Counted from the first letter of the stretch, positions 12,701-24,994 are shown. The stretch is DNA of 32,593 bases from Spirogloea muscicola (GCA_009602725.1 WELB01000059.1:493922-526514), one strand, 5' to 3'. Translations and numbers: made by a program. The notes: generated by a model from the sequence alone, not told the origin.

Positions 12701-15700
12701 CCGCAGGGCCCCCATGTCCCCTGCTCTTGTGCGGGCGTGGAATGACGACCTGGTCCTGCAGCACAGCACGCAATGTGTGGTTGATAACCAAAATCATAAT
12801 TTTATATACAATAATGAATTAATAAACGAAATAATATGCTCAATATGATATATTATGTGATATAATAATAACCATGAAATCATAATCACTAATAAGATAT
12901 GCTCCTTGCTGGGGCCTGAAGCACCTTAAAGATCACGACCGTGACGAGTTACTTGTGACTGGGGTCTCTAAAGTTGCACATGTACTGGCTCAGACCACTT
13001 ACCCCATTGCATGCAGCAGGCTGAGCAGCGCGTTGAGCAGCTTCGAGTTGCGGTAGTGGGACTGGGTGGCCTTGGCCAGGTGCTGCAGAATGCGCAGGAG
13101 GAGGACCAGGGCCGGAAGCAGCATCCTCACCAGTTGCTTCTCCTCCCCTTGCCCTGCCCCATTGACAACAATTGAAAAAGATTACGAATCCACAACCATC
13201 CATAAGATGATCTGAGCCCGACAGGTTTACTATTAGTCTAAGTATCTGGTGGAGGGAGGTAAGATGTTTGACGACTGGAAAATTGACTTGGTAAAGCAAT
13301 AGAAGACGTACAGGAGCCTGGCAGCCATGGGTCTGAGAAGGTACCGACAAGACTGCCCGGACCTGGCCAGGTAGTAGACCCTGACGCTCAGACCTGACAC
13401 ATGCCCAAGACCATGGCTGAACTTGCGGCACCTTCGAGAGCAGGCAAGCCGGCGATGGAGGTCGCGCCGAACTGGAGCAGCTGTTGAACGAGCGCCACGG
13501 CTCCCTCGGAGTACGCATCTCCGGCGACCACCTACAGCTCGCCAAACTCGTGGGACGGTCTTGAGTCTTGAGACATCTCAAAGCCTCGATCCTCATTACT
13601 AGGCCCACAACCACAAACCCTTGGGCCCTGTTATGACATATGACGCCATGCAGGCAGTCCCTTGCTCGCTTACAAAGGCAGTTTAGCTCCAAAGTAACAT
13701 CAGGCTCACAATGCTTAATGAATGAGATTCTCTTCATCAGAGCTCACGGGGTCGACGCAGATGGTCGCGAGGAGGCCGAGGCAGGCCAGGAGCTCGTCGT
13801 GCAGCTTGGGCGAGGCGCCGGAAGGCAGGAGCGACGCCGCCAGCCTGAGGAGGGCAGGGAGGCCCTCGCGCTGGAGCGCCTCGCAGGGGCCGATGAGGCG
13901 CCCGAGGCGCGCCCGGGTGCCCACCACCGCGGCTTCCGGCTCGCTGGGCGTCGCCGCCGCTGCCAGATGCCGGTGCAGGTGGCCGGCGTGCGGCGACCAC
14001 AGCGCCAGCGATGCTGGGCTTGCCCAGTCGGCGACGCGGTGAAGCAGGAGCTGTGCTGAGAGCTCCCCTACTGCTCCGCTAGCTGCGCCACTTTCACTGT
14101 CTCGGCTTTCCCCGGCCCCTTCGCTCTTGCCTGCCAAGCACCCACATAAGCATTAATTATCTGTTAATATTTTATTGATCAACGTGACTGACATGCCATA
14201 AGGGGGACCCACATCAGGCCTTGCTGCTGATGAATTGGCGACATCCAGCATCAGAAGACAAAGTAAAGAGCTCAGGGTGGGCTTTAGGCGCTACTTGTCG
14301 GTCCGCAGACATTGTTCACGAGGATGGCCATCACCTGTACCCATCCCGCACAGGTCATGAGTTGGATTGGCCAGTCCTACTATGTCTGGCAGGGCTTGAT
14401 TCTAGATGGCAAGACTACGTGATTGATCTTTGTGAGAGTTGATTGAGAGTTGATTGCCACAAAATGAAGGCAAGATCCAAGCCTATTTACCAAACCCTTC
14501 ATCAACCCTCAGACTGAAGCCTACAAGAATCTCCTCACACCCAAACTTTTACAAATCTGTATTCTGTTCCAGTGGAGACGGCAGTATTGGGGTTCAGCTT
14601 AAGCCTGCAAGCGGACCAACCTCCTTTGATGCGAGGGCCGCGAGCACAGCCTGCCGCCCAGCTGTAGACCTGTTCAAAGAGAAGCAACTATCATGATACA
14701 GTAAGGCAAGCTATAAATTTGACCCCTGCACCTCGAAATGAAAACTGTCATAATCCTTGATGTCTGATAGCATGTACTGGTCAGGGTCCAAGGTGTGCCA
14801 GCAAAGGTCAGGACCTGGCGAGTGCAGAGAGACCCCAAAGTAACTTCAAGCTCTGCCGATGATTGGATCGCTTGACAAGCAGGAGCTCATCAACCATACC
14901 AACCTGTCCAACAGAGGGGTTTTACAGTAAATTAGAGCCTCATGATCAAAACCAGGTCATTCAAGGTTCTCAAAGCAGGATTGCATGTGCAGCAAGTCAC
15001 TATCATCCCACTATCAACTTGTCAGTACTCATGGGGATGCTATGCCATAACAACCATCATATCTGTGAAGACTAATTTCTTGACTTACTGCAGCCATAGC
15101 AGCCTTGATGCAGCCCGCAAGGTGACGACCGTCGGGGAGCCAGTTGGCAGCAAGGAGGGCAGTGAGCTGGCGCAACGGCAGCGCACCAGTGGGCATGCTC
15201 TCCTTGGGCAGTGCCAGAGCTCCTAGCAAGGCACTGGTGGCCTCCTTCTCACAGGCGAGCAACACCAGTCCTGCCCCTCCATTGATGACCAAGGAAAGTT
15301 GACAGGTGAGTCAACTGTCGTGACTATCAATCATAATCCATATACTGATCATACATGCGTTAGCTGCCTCAGCAAGTCATAATACAAGCTGCCATAAGGC
15401 CTCTGTCAAGATCCCGATGTCCACTGTACTTATAGCAACACTATATATACAGGATCACAAGACATACTCTCTCAAAAAGTTATTGGTAAGACTGCTATCA
15501 CTGGCAAGCCCCTCACCATGCTCACACGATTGCACCAGAAAAGTTTAACACTTGCTACAGATTCTAGCCGCCTTGCCCCAATTTATCCGACTATCAGCTT
15601 TCTCATTGCAACAACTTAGATATACGCTACTGGAGCTGGAGTTATCGTGGCTGCTGGCACTGAACTTGGCCTCCAATAGATCCTCCTTAAGGGTTTTACT

Positions 15701-18700
15701 TTATACTCATTCCCTTTACAAGACTTACATAAGGCCCAGCCCAAAATGATTGATTACTGTCAAGTAAAGCCTTCACTCGACTCGTCAAAACTTCCCCCCC
15801 TAGGGTTCTTCTATTCACCTGCTTCGTGGCCTTGTCCAGTCAGTGAAATGTACGTCACCTTGGGTTGACGCCAGCAGGTACAGGATGAACGAGTAGACTG
15901 CTGCTCGCAACATCAGACTGTCCCCAACCGATGGCGAGGCAAGAAGAGCGGCGAGCAAGGGCAGCGTCCTCCAATCCTGTTGAATTACAACAGAATTGAA
16001 GATTAAAAGCATTGAAGTGACGAAGAGTGGTTATCATGGCTGGGTGCAGGTATATGTTGTGTTCAAGTGGCAAGTAGGAGCAAAACCTGAGGGTAACCTT
16101 GATACACTACAGAGTAAGGTCTAATGAGCTCTAAGACCTTCCTAGTAGCCGGCAGAATTCAAGGCGTCCGTAGTCAAGGAACACAGGACAACTTAGAAGA
16201 CAGAAGCAAGCCACCTGCAGTGCTGGGAGCAGTGCCTCGTCATCTGGTGCGGCAATGATGCCAATCTTCAGCATCTGAGCCCCGCCCTGCTTGTCGCCCC
16301 GACGTCCCTTGAGTACAGCCTGCGCAGCACAGTTTTTTGCAAATTGACTTGATGATTGACAGTGGGATGAGCAAGAGATACTTTAATAATCATCAATAGC
16401 ACCACAGTGTGTTTGCAATATTGCTGTCTGGTGCAAGACATGGTGGCTCGGATCTGACAATTCCCAAATCAGCAGGTCACGATGCACGAAGACTACTCAG
16501 TACTGAAAGATGGTGAGCAAGGAAACAATGACTGAGGACAAAGAGCTGCCAAGAGTCCAGAAAATACAAGGAGAGCACGGAGGAGGCGGGCTATCTTCTT
16601 GGCCTTTCTGGCCGCCAGCGGACCACCCTCAATGGCAGCCTCTCCAGCCAACTGCAGCATGGGAGATTGCATTGACAGCAAGCGTATCAGCATTTCTAAG
16701 TTCTGACGCAACATCTTGTTGACGCATTGTACCACTCCCCATGGCGACACAACCAGCACAAAGCACTTGAGACACCAATCGACTTATGTGAGCTGTAGCT
16801 AAAACAAGGTCCTGAACGACTTGGAAGTCTACTATATTCTGCTCTCATGTAGCATCCACATAGTACATCATCCCCTAGTCTTTTATATCCTCTATGGTGT
16901 ACCATACTCCTATCCTGCTAGACCACCAGGTGTACGATTGAGCATTCAAGTGACAATGTCTAGAGACAATTTTATATAGTCCAGTGACTATGAATTGTTG
17001 TGGTTATCGTGAACGATGGCATCTTCATTGCCAGGTATGACTACAGAAGCTCAGACAAGCCACCAGCAGGCGCAAGACTGGAGCATCGAATAAAGCACGC
17101 GGACCTGGATGCCAGAGCACAGGTGATGTGCCTGCAGGCGTCGAAGGACTCCGAGCGCCGGTGACACAAGGCGCCGCTTGGGTGTCAAGGACAGGACGGC
17201 CGCCAGCAGCACGTTGTAGATGCCGTTGCTGGTGTTGCTTCCCAGCATGGTGCTGAGGAGGGCCACGCAGGCTGCCGGTTGCCTAGCCGCCCTGCCGAGT
17301 GCCGCCAGAGCATGCGGCAGAGCGGGCTCCGCCACAGCACGGTCGCCAAGGATGGTCGCAGCGGCACCGAGGCCGCCACCGGCAGCAAGCGCCTGGCAGA
17401 GCCGCGGGCTCTCGCACAGCAGCTGCACTGCCGCGAACGCGCCAATGTAGCCCTCAATCTGCCACGCCAGAAGCCCGCAAGTCAATTACTGACCAAGACA
17501 ACATGACAACAGACTTCGCAAGCATTTAGTCAAATCTTAAGGATGTTCCAGCATTTGGACAAGAAGGACATGTCTTCATACTAAGTTCTGCATTTGGAAT
17601 GTTGATCTTGGATAAGGTCAAGACCGGAACGCGGACGATGCGACCGGCGCGGGGCGGCAGAAGCTGCTGTAGCCAGGAGAGCGCCATCTCCACAAAGCCC
17701 TCCTCCTCTGCTGCTGTCTCCTGATCGTAATCTTCGACCGCATCGCCGTGGTCCTCTGCAGGCCTGCTTCGCTCCGCCGCAGCGATGGCTGCAGCCAGCA
17801 GCTCCTGGGCCTGCTCGGCGCTGCATGGCGCTCGCGAGCCCGCCCACTCCTCCCAAACGTTCCGCAACGTCGACCGGCCACGTGGGTCGAGCGCTGCCGG
17901 CGGCCGCCCGGCCAGGTGCAGAGCTCGTGGCGAGCAGGCAAGGCCTGGCGAGCCCACGTCGCTGTCTCGCAGGATGAAATGCGGGAGGTCCTCGTCTGCG
18001 GAGGCGAGCCCAGCAGCGGCGGCATGGCCGTGCTGCAACCGCTGCTGCCGGGTGCCGTAGACGATGAGCGAGAGCCTCTCGTACGTTCCCCTTACAACCA
18101 GGTGGTCTGTCACAACCGCCTGAAATGTCACAAACCAGCACCTGGCAGGTTGATGTCTGTTGGGCTCAGGCATCTCAATGGGAGGACTGGCTGACAGGTA
18201 TCAATGGACTGCACGACATGGAAAAGGGTGGCAACCATGGGCCTTGATAGCCTATGCATACATTGCAGCCATGCAATATACAGATAAGATACCTAACTAC
18301 TGCTCACCAAGCTGATCGGAGCTATCAATGACAGAATCCCGTGACAAACACAATGAACGTAATGTACTTAAAGGCACATGCCATGCACCTAACCGCATAT
18401 GCTGCACACCTGGCCAATTTACTTAGCTTATTGGCTGTAGGTATTTTGTGGCATTATCAGAGGTCCAAGTCGGGTCTCACCTTGAGTGGGCATGGGCCAT
18501 TGCCGCCGTCAGACAGCAGGCACGGCTCGCACAGGCGTTCGAAGCGGTCCTGCTCCGAGCCGCCGCGGGCAAAGACCTCCACCAGTGCGCCAGCGGGGCT
18601 CGTCTCTCTGCACGGCACCTCGGAGCGGCCGTCAGAGTGGCGTAGCAGGAGATCTAGCGCCTTGTAGAAGGACAGAACTGGCCATGAACGACTACGACCT

Positions 18701-19576
18701 TGTCTATGGAATGTCCAAATGAGTACTTGGCGGGCCCAGAGCTGGGCAATGGCATGAACCTGCTTCAGATAATCAGGAGGACCCCAAAAGCAGGCTGCTA
18801 AAGCAATCTCAACAGCACAGAGTCCAGAACCTCGCATGCGAATTGCTAAATCCTAAACCAAAACCTTAAACCCTTAACCTCCAAACATCAGAAATTCCAA
18901 ACCTCGAAACATCAAGACCTCATACCTCAAAACCTTTAAAACCTCAAAACTCAAACTTCGGAAAGTTCAAAACCTAAACTAACACCTAAACCCTGACGCC
19001 TCCAATATAAGGCAGCAGCGGCCTGCAGCCTCGGCAGTCCCCGGTTGCTTCGGGCTCCTGGCCCAGCCGAAGCAGCATTCACTGCCGGGGCTTCTGCGAA
19101 GCTGCTGCAGGCGTCGATTTGCATCTCCTGGCTCCCAGACGCCGGCCCAGTTGACAAGGATATCCGAAGGCCTTCATAACCAAGAACCCTCGACGAGCCG
19201 CTCGGGCTACCATCCGACTCGAACCCTGTCGCTCGAGGCGCGAGCTCAGGACGAGAGCTTGCGCTTCGCTGCTGCTCACGCGGCCGGCGCGGCCGCCGCC
19301 TCCGCACTTGAACCCTAACCTCTAAACTCTAAGCCCTGAACCCTAAGTCGCACAAGTGCGGAGGGGAGAAGGAGAGGAGCCCCACCCCCGCAGGCTGATG
19401 AGATGGCCGTGCGGCGCGGCGCCGGCCTCCACCGCCATGGCGGCGCGCACGAGCACCGGCGCGCCGAAGCACACCTGCAGCGCCGGCGGACAGGGGCAGG
19501 AACGCCGAGCAGAAGCAGCGGCTCAGCAGCCAGCGCCTGCGGCCCGAAACGGCCGCGGCGGCGGCAGCTCTCGCCA

Positions 19577-19607
<31 letters not shown>

Positions 19608-19728
19608 CAAACCTGAAAACCATAACCCTAATCCTAAACTCTGGCGCAACCACCGTTTCGCGGACCTCGTCGACGCGGTCGGCGGCGCCGCCGGCGTGCC
19701 GGAAGGTGTCGTAGAAGAGGACGTCCAT
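7600..19728 (-). CDS. VIR: VIRILIZER / VIRMA homologue, m6A methyltransferase complex scaffold, about 25 exons
   Basis: VIRILIZER (human VIRMA/KIAA1429) is the large nuclear scaffold that ties the MTA-MTB (METTL3-METTL14) core to WTAP/FIP37 and HAKAI for N6-adenosine methylation of mRNA. The spliced model is about 1757 residues, close to human VIRMA (about 1.8 kb of codons) and shorter than the Arabidopsis protein as I recall it. Supporting blocks: N-terminal LFYDTFRH and VDEVRETVVAPEF; FERLCEP; VTDHLVVRGTYERLSLIVYG; a long armadillo/HEAT-like helical middle; ACWPVHGW; WEC; FRQRKPNT and HVDQFMARE; a Pro/Gln/Ser-rich tail; and a terminal LLEQHPKLM motif. Exons are listed in the three sub-entries. 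Nearly all junctions agree in phase; only the end of exon 3 (17625-17637), the end of exon 14 (12557 or 12572) and the last exon are open. The gene is divergent from the sugar transporter. Identity is firm, exact edges moderately so. Confidence 0.9.
9806..15976 (-). other. VIR: VIRILIZER exons 7-21: armadillo/HEAT-like middle
   Basis: Exons: 15976-15859, 15270-15089, 14903-14815, 14669-14605, 14130-13748, 13531-13432, 13153-13003, 12755-12557 (or -12572), 12368-12171, 12011-11790, 11412-11359, 11112-10922, 10711-10651, 10467-10241, 9998-9806. Each is a string of amphipathic Leu/Ala-rich helices. Landmarks matching plant VIRILIZER: LKLLWGLSALARSTAGRQAV across the 14815/14669 junction; YSEGAVALVQQLL (exon 12); LVRMLLPALVLLLRIL and YRNSKLLNALLSL (exon 13); ACWPVHGWSP (exon 14); ALLSHAPALAARLRTLD (exon 15). 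Exon 10 probably ends at a GC donor (14604/14603); the competing GT site is weak. The 54-base and 61-base exons (17 and 19) are below the size an open-frame search would keep. Confidence 0.82.
18843..18996. repeat. Degenerate telomere-like tract in VIRILIZER intron 1
   Basis: The tract is A/C-rich on the plus strand with many CCTAAAC, CCTTAAAC and CTCAAAAC units, so TTTAGGG-like on the transcript strand. Similar shorter tracts lie at 19309-19350 and 19616-19640 in the same intron. Confidence 0.75.
19309..19350. repeat. Short telomere-like tract in VIRILIZER intron 1
   Basis: Units such as ACCCTAAC, CTCTAAAC and ACCCTAAG occur here. It separates two GC-rich islands (about 19000-19308 and 19351-19612) inside the intron. 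Confidence 0.7.
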
Positions 19729-20599
19729 GGCGGCGCCGCGCAGACGCGGCAGCTGGAGGAGGGCTCTCCGCAAGCCCCGCCGCAAAACCCGCCGCGCTGT
19801 GCGGCGCGGGGACGGCGGTGGCGGCGGCGTTGGCGCTGACGCCTGACGGCCGGGCTCGACGGAACGACGACGGCGGAGCGACGCCGCGTTAGTGTATTCC
19901 AACGACCAGTTTCGCCGTTCGCTAAGTGTCAGCCACGTGGCGCACAGTGGAGGGCCCTAAAGATACGACCTGCCGTGTCTGGACGACGCGTGTCCGGTTG
20001 CTCAACAAATCGGGAGTGTACAAGTGGAAGGCTACAGGCCCACCCAACCGTCAGTAGGCCCCTTCCGGGAAGCGCATAATGAGCCCAGTTAACGTCATTT
20101 CAATTTCGTTCACAAATGCGCGCATTGATTTGTGTACAGTCCTTTGGTCCGGCCCCTCAGCCATTGCCTTGGAAGAGCTGTTTGATTTCATATCGGAACG
20201 AGCTGTTGCTATAGTACTCATTACGGTACTAACTGCCCCACTGATGGAAAACGGTCTGCCCCACCAATCGAGCTGGTCAGGCAACGACGCCGTCCACTGC
20301 CAGTCCACCCCCGCCGCCGCCGCAGCCCGCCGGGATTCGCGCCGCGCCCTGCGCCGGCAGCCGCGGCGGCTGCGCCGGGCTCCGCGGCGCGCCTCTTAGC
20401 CCTGCCTTGCAACGTGCCTTGCCCCCATTCAGGCAGGTAACGTCAGATCCATAGCCGCCGCCGCCGCCATCGCCATTCGGGCCGCATTCTCGCCGCCGCC
20501 ACCGCCGCCGCCGTTGTCGCCGCCGCCGCCGACGCGGGAGCCTCCGGCAGCGAGCGGCGTGGCGGCGCCGGGAACAGTGCCGCCATCCACGCCATCAGC
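19729..20599. promoter_or_regulatory. Shared divergent promoter region, VIRILIZER / sugar transporter
   Basis: The 871 bases between two divergent starts must hold both 5' UTRs and promoters. The ends are GC-rich with CCG runs (20455-20530). The centre, about 20060-20270, is clearly less GC-rich and open on both strands (minus 20308-20051, plus 20079-20399), with translations I do not recognise. No TATA box was clear. Confidence 0.6.
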
Positions 20600-20852
20600 A
20601 TGAGCTGCGCGGCACTTGCCACGGGAGGCGCTCTGAGCTCCGCCGCTGGCCCTCCGTCTTCCAGCAGCCTCCCCGGCGGCCGTGCCGCTCAGAAGCCGCG
20701 GGCGTCCGCAGGGAGGCTCTCCGGGAGTCAGCGTCAGCTCCAGCGGCAACGTCAGCGCAAATCGTCGGCGCTCCGGCGCTGCGGACTAGAGACATCTCCG
20801 CTCCCTGGCTGCGCTCGCGCCGCTCAGGAGGATCGCGGCAGCGGCAGCGGCA

Positions 20853-20883
<31 letters not shown>

Positions 20884-23800
20884 AGGCGGCCGCCTGCCGT
20901 CCTCGGTCTGGCACGAGTTGGCCGAAGATCATCAGGATCCAGAAGTGGTGGCGAGGACCAGATCCCAGGAGGCCGACGCCCTTTCGCCTGTCGGCCACTT
21001 CTTCGACAACGAATCCATCACACGGCCGTCTCACCTCAAAGACCAGGTCCAGCAGGAAGGCTTGACAGCCGCAAAGAAGATGCACGGCTCGAGGGAGCTC
21101 GAGAAAAACGGGTCTGGCACGTACCGCCGCCAGAAAACGGCTGCCTTGGCCACAGAGGCGCCGCTGCTCGACAGCGAGAGTGGGAGAGTCACAAGCGGTG
21201 CATCAGGTGCATCTTGCTTCACATCTGGCAGTTCTGTGACCTGTAAGGTGCTAGTGCCGGGGGCCAATTGCAAGTCCAGATGCTGTTTGCTGGCTGCACG
21301 GCTTGCCCAATGTACCTGGCACAGCTGGGAGATGTGCTTGCATGTCAATGGCAATCTGTGTCTTGGTGATGGCAGAGATTCCCGTCGATTGCACTGCCAA
21401 GCGATCGCTTGTGCAGGCCTGCTCTGCCAATTTTGCTGCGCATTTGTCACGCTTTGCAAAGCTTGACCCATCAATGTCCCATCCATGCACAGATGCGGTG
21501 GAGCCTTGGAAATCCTCCCTGCGCCACGTGCTCGTTGCCGTCATCTCCACCTTCCTCTTTGGATATCATGTCGGGTGAGAATGCTCGCCCATACCAACAT
21601 ACATTGGTGTCGGATTGTTTGCAGCCTGCTGCAATTTCTCCATTTGAAGAAGATACCACACAGTGTTTGCTTTGCATTTGCCATAGATTGCGAGCATCCA
21701 AGGTAATCGCCTGACACTTCCGCTGACACCTATACTGGATTGCAACATACCAGTGTGGTCAATGGCCCGCTCGATTTCATGGCTATGGACCTCGGATTTG
21801 CAGCGAATGCACTTATCAAAGGTGAGCAATAGCGGCTTGTGTTCTCACTATGTCTCACCTGCAAGAATAGCTTGCTGATAAGTAAAGCAAATGAAGTGAT
21901 TTGAGCCGCAACATCTTGATTGCCATCGCACTCAGCAATCTCCATTAGAGTCACAATTCGGCCAGCATTCACGTCAATGTGGCTCAGACATCACTCTGTG
22001 CAACAGGTCTTGTTGTCAGCATATACCTGGTGGGAGCGTTCGTCGGCTGTGCTTTCAGCAGCACCATTGCTGACAACCTCGGGCGAAAGCGTGCCTTCCA
22101 GCTCAGTGCGATACCCATCATTGCTGGAAGCGCAATCAGGTGCGCTCAGATTGCTCAACTGCTGATGGAAATAAGCAACTCGCACTCCATTCTGTGCAAC
22201 TGTAAGATGTGAAAGTATTCAGAAGCAAAACCAGTTCCTGTTAGTCTGGCCGAGTGCAACCTGAGCTCAGAGCTTGTTTCACTTCCATCGTGATGGACAG
22301 TGCATCAGCTATGTCAGTGGAGGCCATGCTAGCAGGGCGCCTCCTGGTTGGCCTTGGCCTTGGTGTTGTAGGCTCGGTGTCGGCTCTGTATATCTCTGAG
22401 GTCAACACTTCCCTTTGACCTTGCTCACAGCCACTAAGCAAATTTGGTAGCAAGTGGCACAGGTATACTGTGCTCGTTGTAAGGGTCTCTGGATGGTGCG
22501 AGCAATCAGGACCTTAGCAAACCACAAATTACAACTAATAGAAGAATTTGGTGCTGTCTGCAAGCAGGTCAGCCCAACGGAGCAACGGGGTACATTCGGG
22601 AGCCTCTGCCAGGTCGCCACGTGCTTGGGCATCCTAGGAGCCATTGTCATCGGACTTCCTGTCACTTCAGACCCCACTTGGTGTGCTTACGCTCCTGTCA
22701 GCCTCAAATGAGCACTAATTGATGCGCATCCTTGCATATAACAAGCCTATGAACAGCAAATAATGTTGCATTGCATGAGGCACCTGCTCCTACAAGTGCG
22801 GCGCTTTCCAGTGTCCAGTTTCCAATTTTCTGCAAGCCATCTTGCAAGATGAAGAAGGTGGAAGTGAGATGTGAGGACTGCCTGCTGCAGGTGGCGAATG
22901 TGCTTCTGGGTGTCAATAGGGCCCGCCGTTGCGCTTGTTGCAGGAATGGAGCTGTCTGCTGAGAGCCCTCGCTGGCTGGCCAAGGTCCACAGCTAGCTCT
23001 TGAACACCGTGCCTGTCGCTCTGGCTTGACACTGCAGAGTCGTTCTGATCAATACTCAGTCGTTGCACACCATGGCATGCAGCACATGAAAGGCTTGCAG
23101 CTAGTCACGACCATGAAGCTGCTGCAGCTTAGCATGTTGGTCATGTTGACAACAACTTTAGCACTTGCAGAGGTCACCTTATCGAGGAATGGGAATCATT
23201 TCTTTGTTCTTTCCAGAAAGGCAAGTGGGATGCAGCAGAAAGGGAGCTGGAAGTGCTGTGGGGCCCGTCCGAGGTGAAGGGCGCCATCACTGAGCTCAAG
23301 GATGCCAGCAGTGAGACCACTGCCGAGGGTTCCTTGGGCGACCTCTTTGGGAAGAGATATGTCAAAGGTACTCACAAGCCCCTCCCTTCTTGATCTGCTT
23401 CAGAGCCACATTGTTTGCAGTGACACCAGATAATCTCTTCATTCTGCTGAATTCTCTCTGGAACAGGTCTTCTTATTGCACCTACAATCTATTCAGCAGA
23501 TCTCACATAGGAACAAGAGACTCACGTGTCTTTAAGAAAGAAGCTCATGGTTGCAGCTGGTCTTGTTGCACATTGCCATTGACTCCCTTCTATTCATGAT
23601 GTCAGTTGTAGCCACCGGTGCGGCGCTCTTTGCTTTCCAGCAGTTGTCGGGCATAAACGCCATCTTCTACTTTTCCTCCATCGTCTTCAAGAACGCTGGC
23701 ATCTCGTCTGGCACGGTGGCCAGCATTGGGGTGGGCGTCATCAACTTAGTGGGTGAGTAGAAGCTTGAGCATAGCAAGTATTCTCAGCTCATCACAGAGT

Positions 23801-24994
23801 CTGTGTGGAGACTCTGATGCAACCTTTGCTTTCCAGAAGTTAGTCATTCTTTGTTGACTATCCTACTCTAATGCAGGAGCATTTGCATCGACGTACATGA
23901 TGGACCGCCTCGGCAGGAAGAAGCTGATGAGCTTAAGCTTCTCCGGCATGGTGAGCTGCGCTGTCCTGACTGTGGCAGTAAGTCCTGGGACAGTGATTCT
24001 CGAGATGAACAGCTACGCATTACGAATATTTGCGCTTGATGCTGCTGGAATTTGCTGGCTTGCCTGCAACCTGCCTGCTCTTCCAAAACAGGTAAATGTC
24101 AAGAATGACATCGGCATGCAGTCACTTTGAAGAGCATTAGATCTGTTATGCAGCATTGGCAGCTGTGATGATCCAGCCAGCTGACCTACATCCTCGAGTG
24201 CAGGGCATTGCTATGGCTGCACAAGCTGCTGCTGCTGCATTCCCCGTCTTCCAGCCCGTGGCTTCTGCAGTTTCCATCGGCGGCACTCTCGCGTCTGTCC
24301 TACAACCACTGGCTGCTCCTTGCTTTGCAGGCCTCAACTCGGCACACTGCTATCGTTGTGATGTTTAAGCAAGCAATTTGCAAATGACCGCTTTCAGACT
24401 GTTCACTCATGTGGCCATTTGAGAGCTAACATAACGCATGGACTCAAGATTTCTCAAGGTTTCTCTGGCCGCTCATCACTGTGGATCTGCACTTCACCTT
24501 GTCCTGTGAAGGGGTATGGACGACTGACGGTTGCACTTACCCCTACTGTGGTCCGTGTGGCTCCAGATATGTATTCATGTTCGCCCTTGGAGCTGGCCCA
24601 GTGCCTGCGCTCCTCCTGCCTGAGATCTACCCGAGTCGCATCCGTGCCAAGGCCATGGGGTTCGCCATGTGCCTCAATTGGGTATGTACTGTTGTGTTTG
24701 TTTGCAAGAAGTTCTTCACAACACATATTTACTTAAATTCTCCGTATTGCTCAATTCACTTTATTAACAACCTGGTCTGTCATTCCGACTGCTGTGTATT
24801 GTGCCCTGCAGGCCCTCAATTTCCTGGTCGGCCTCTTCTTCCTGCAACTGCTGCAGCAATGGGGCCCAGCCGCGCTATACTCCTCGTTTGCTGCTGTCTG
24901 TGGCGCCGCTGTTCTCTTTGTTAACAGCCAGGTTGTGGAAACCAAGGGCAAGTCGCTTGAGGAGATCGAGCGACTCCTGACACCGGAGCTGTGA
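20600..24994 (+). CDS. GLT1: Plastidic glucose transporter-type MFS sugar porter, 13 exons
   Basis: It belongs to the pGlcT family, which exports glucose from starch breakdown across the plastid inner envelope. Exons: 20600-21206, 21493-21574, 21754-21821, 22007-22139, 22301-22400, 22568-22680, 22891-22984, 23217-23367, 23606-23752, 23877-23977, 24204-24292, 24567-24681, 24812-24994. Phases match throughout and give 660 residues. Signatures in order: FLFGYHVG-VVNGPLDF (TM1), ADNLGRKRAF, GRLLVGLGLG, LYISEVSPTEQRG, AESPRWLAK (usual PESPR with Ala), FQQLSGINAIFYFSS, MDRLGRKK, LGAGPVPALLLPEIYPSRIR, VVETKGKSLEEIE. Twelve membrane spans are expected. The N-terminus is unusually long (about 203 residues before the core): Ser/Ala/Arg-rich, then a Gly run. 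Its first 60 residues look like a transit peptide. The join of exon 1 to exon 2 (CAG/GTGCAT at 21206) is the least certain. Confidence 0.92.
20850..20890 (+). repeat. GGC trinucleotide run encoding a Gly tract
   Basis: (GGC)n with AGC interruptions lies in exon 1 of the sugar transporter. It encodes a Gly/Ser-Gly stretch in the N-terminal extension before the membrane domain. Confidence 0.8.

Larger units (their letters stand above)
16215..19728 (-). other. VIR: VIRILIZER exons 1-6: conserved N-terminal module
   Basis: Transcript order: exon 1 19728-19613 (start ATG at 19728-19726), exon 2 18607-18481, exon 3 18119 to about 17625, exon 4 17458-17105, exon 5 16714-16568, exon 6 16319-16215. 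Exon 1 ends two bases into a codon and exon 2 supplies the third, joining MVFR to ETSPAGALVEVFAR. The same TSP followed by a hydrophobic strand is found in animal and plant homologues as I recall them. Exon 3 carries HLVVRGTYERLSLIVYG, the best-conserved stretch, then an acidic, poorly conserved region. Exon 4 starts the helical repeats (GYIGAFAAVQLL). Exon 5 is the least certain. The roughly 1-kb first intron holds GC-rich islands separated by telomere-like tracts. Confidence 0.8.

Noticed and set aside
12949-13737. 262-codon minus frame taken as one protein
   Set aside because: It spans several exons and introns of VIRILIZER in the wrong frame; the true exons 12 and 13 use other frames with conserved helices.
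19315-19612. Read-through of VIRILIZER exon 1 into a Gly/Arg-rich frame
   Set aside because: It has no homologue and ends at a stop, while the CAG/GT donor at 19613 gives a phase-matched join to the conserved exon 2.
20051-20399. Overlapping open frames on both strands in the divergent promoter
   Set aside because: Neither translation resembles a known family; they look like chance frames in a regulatory region.
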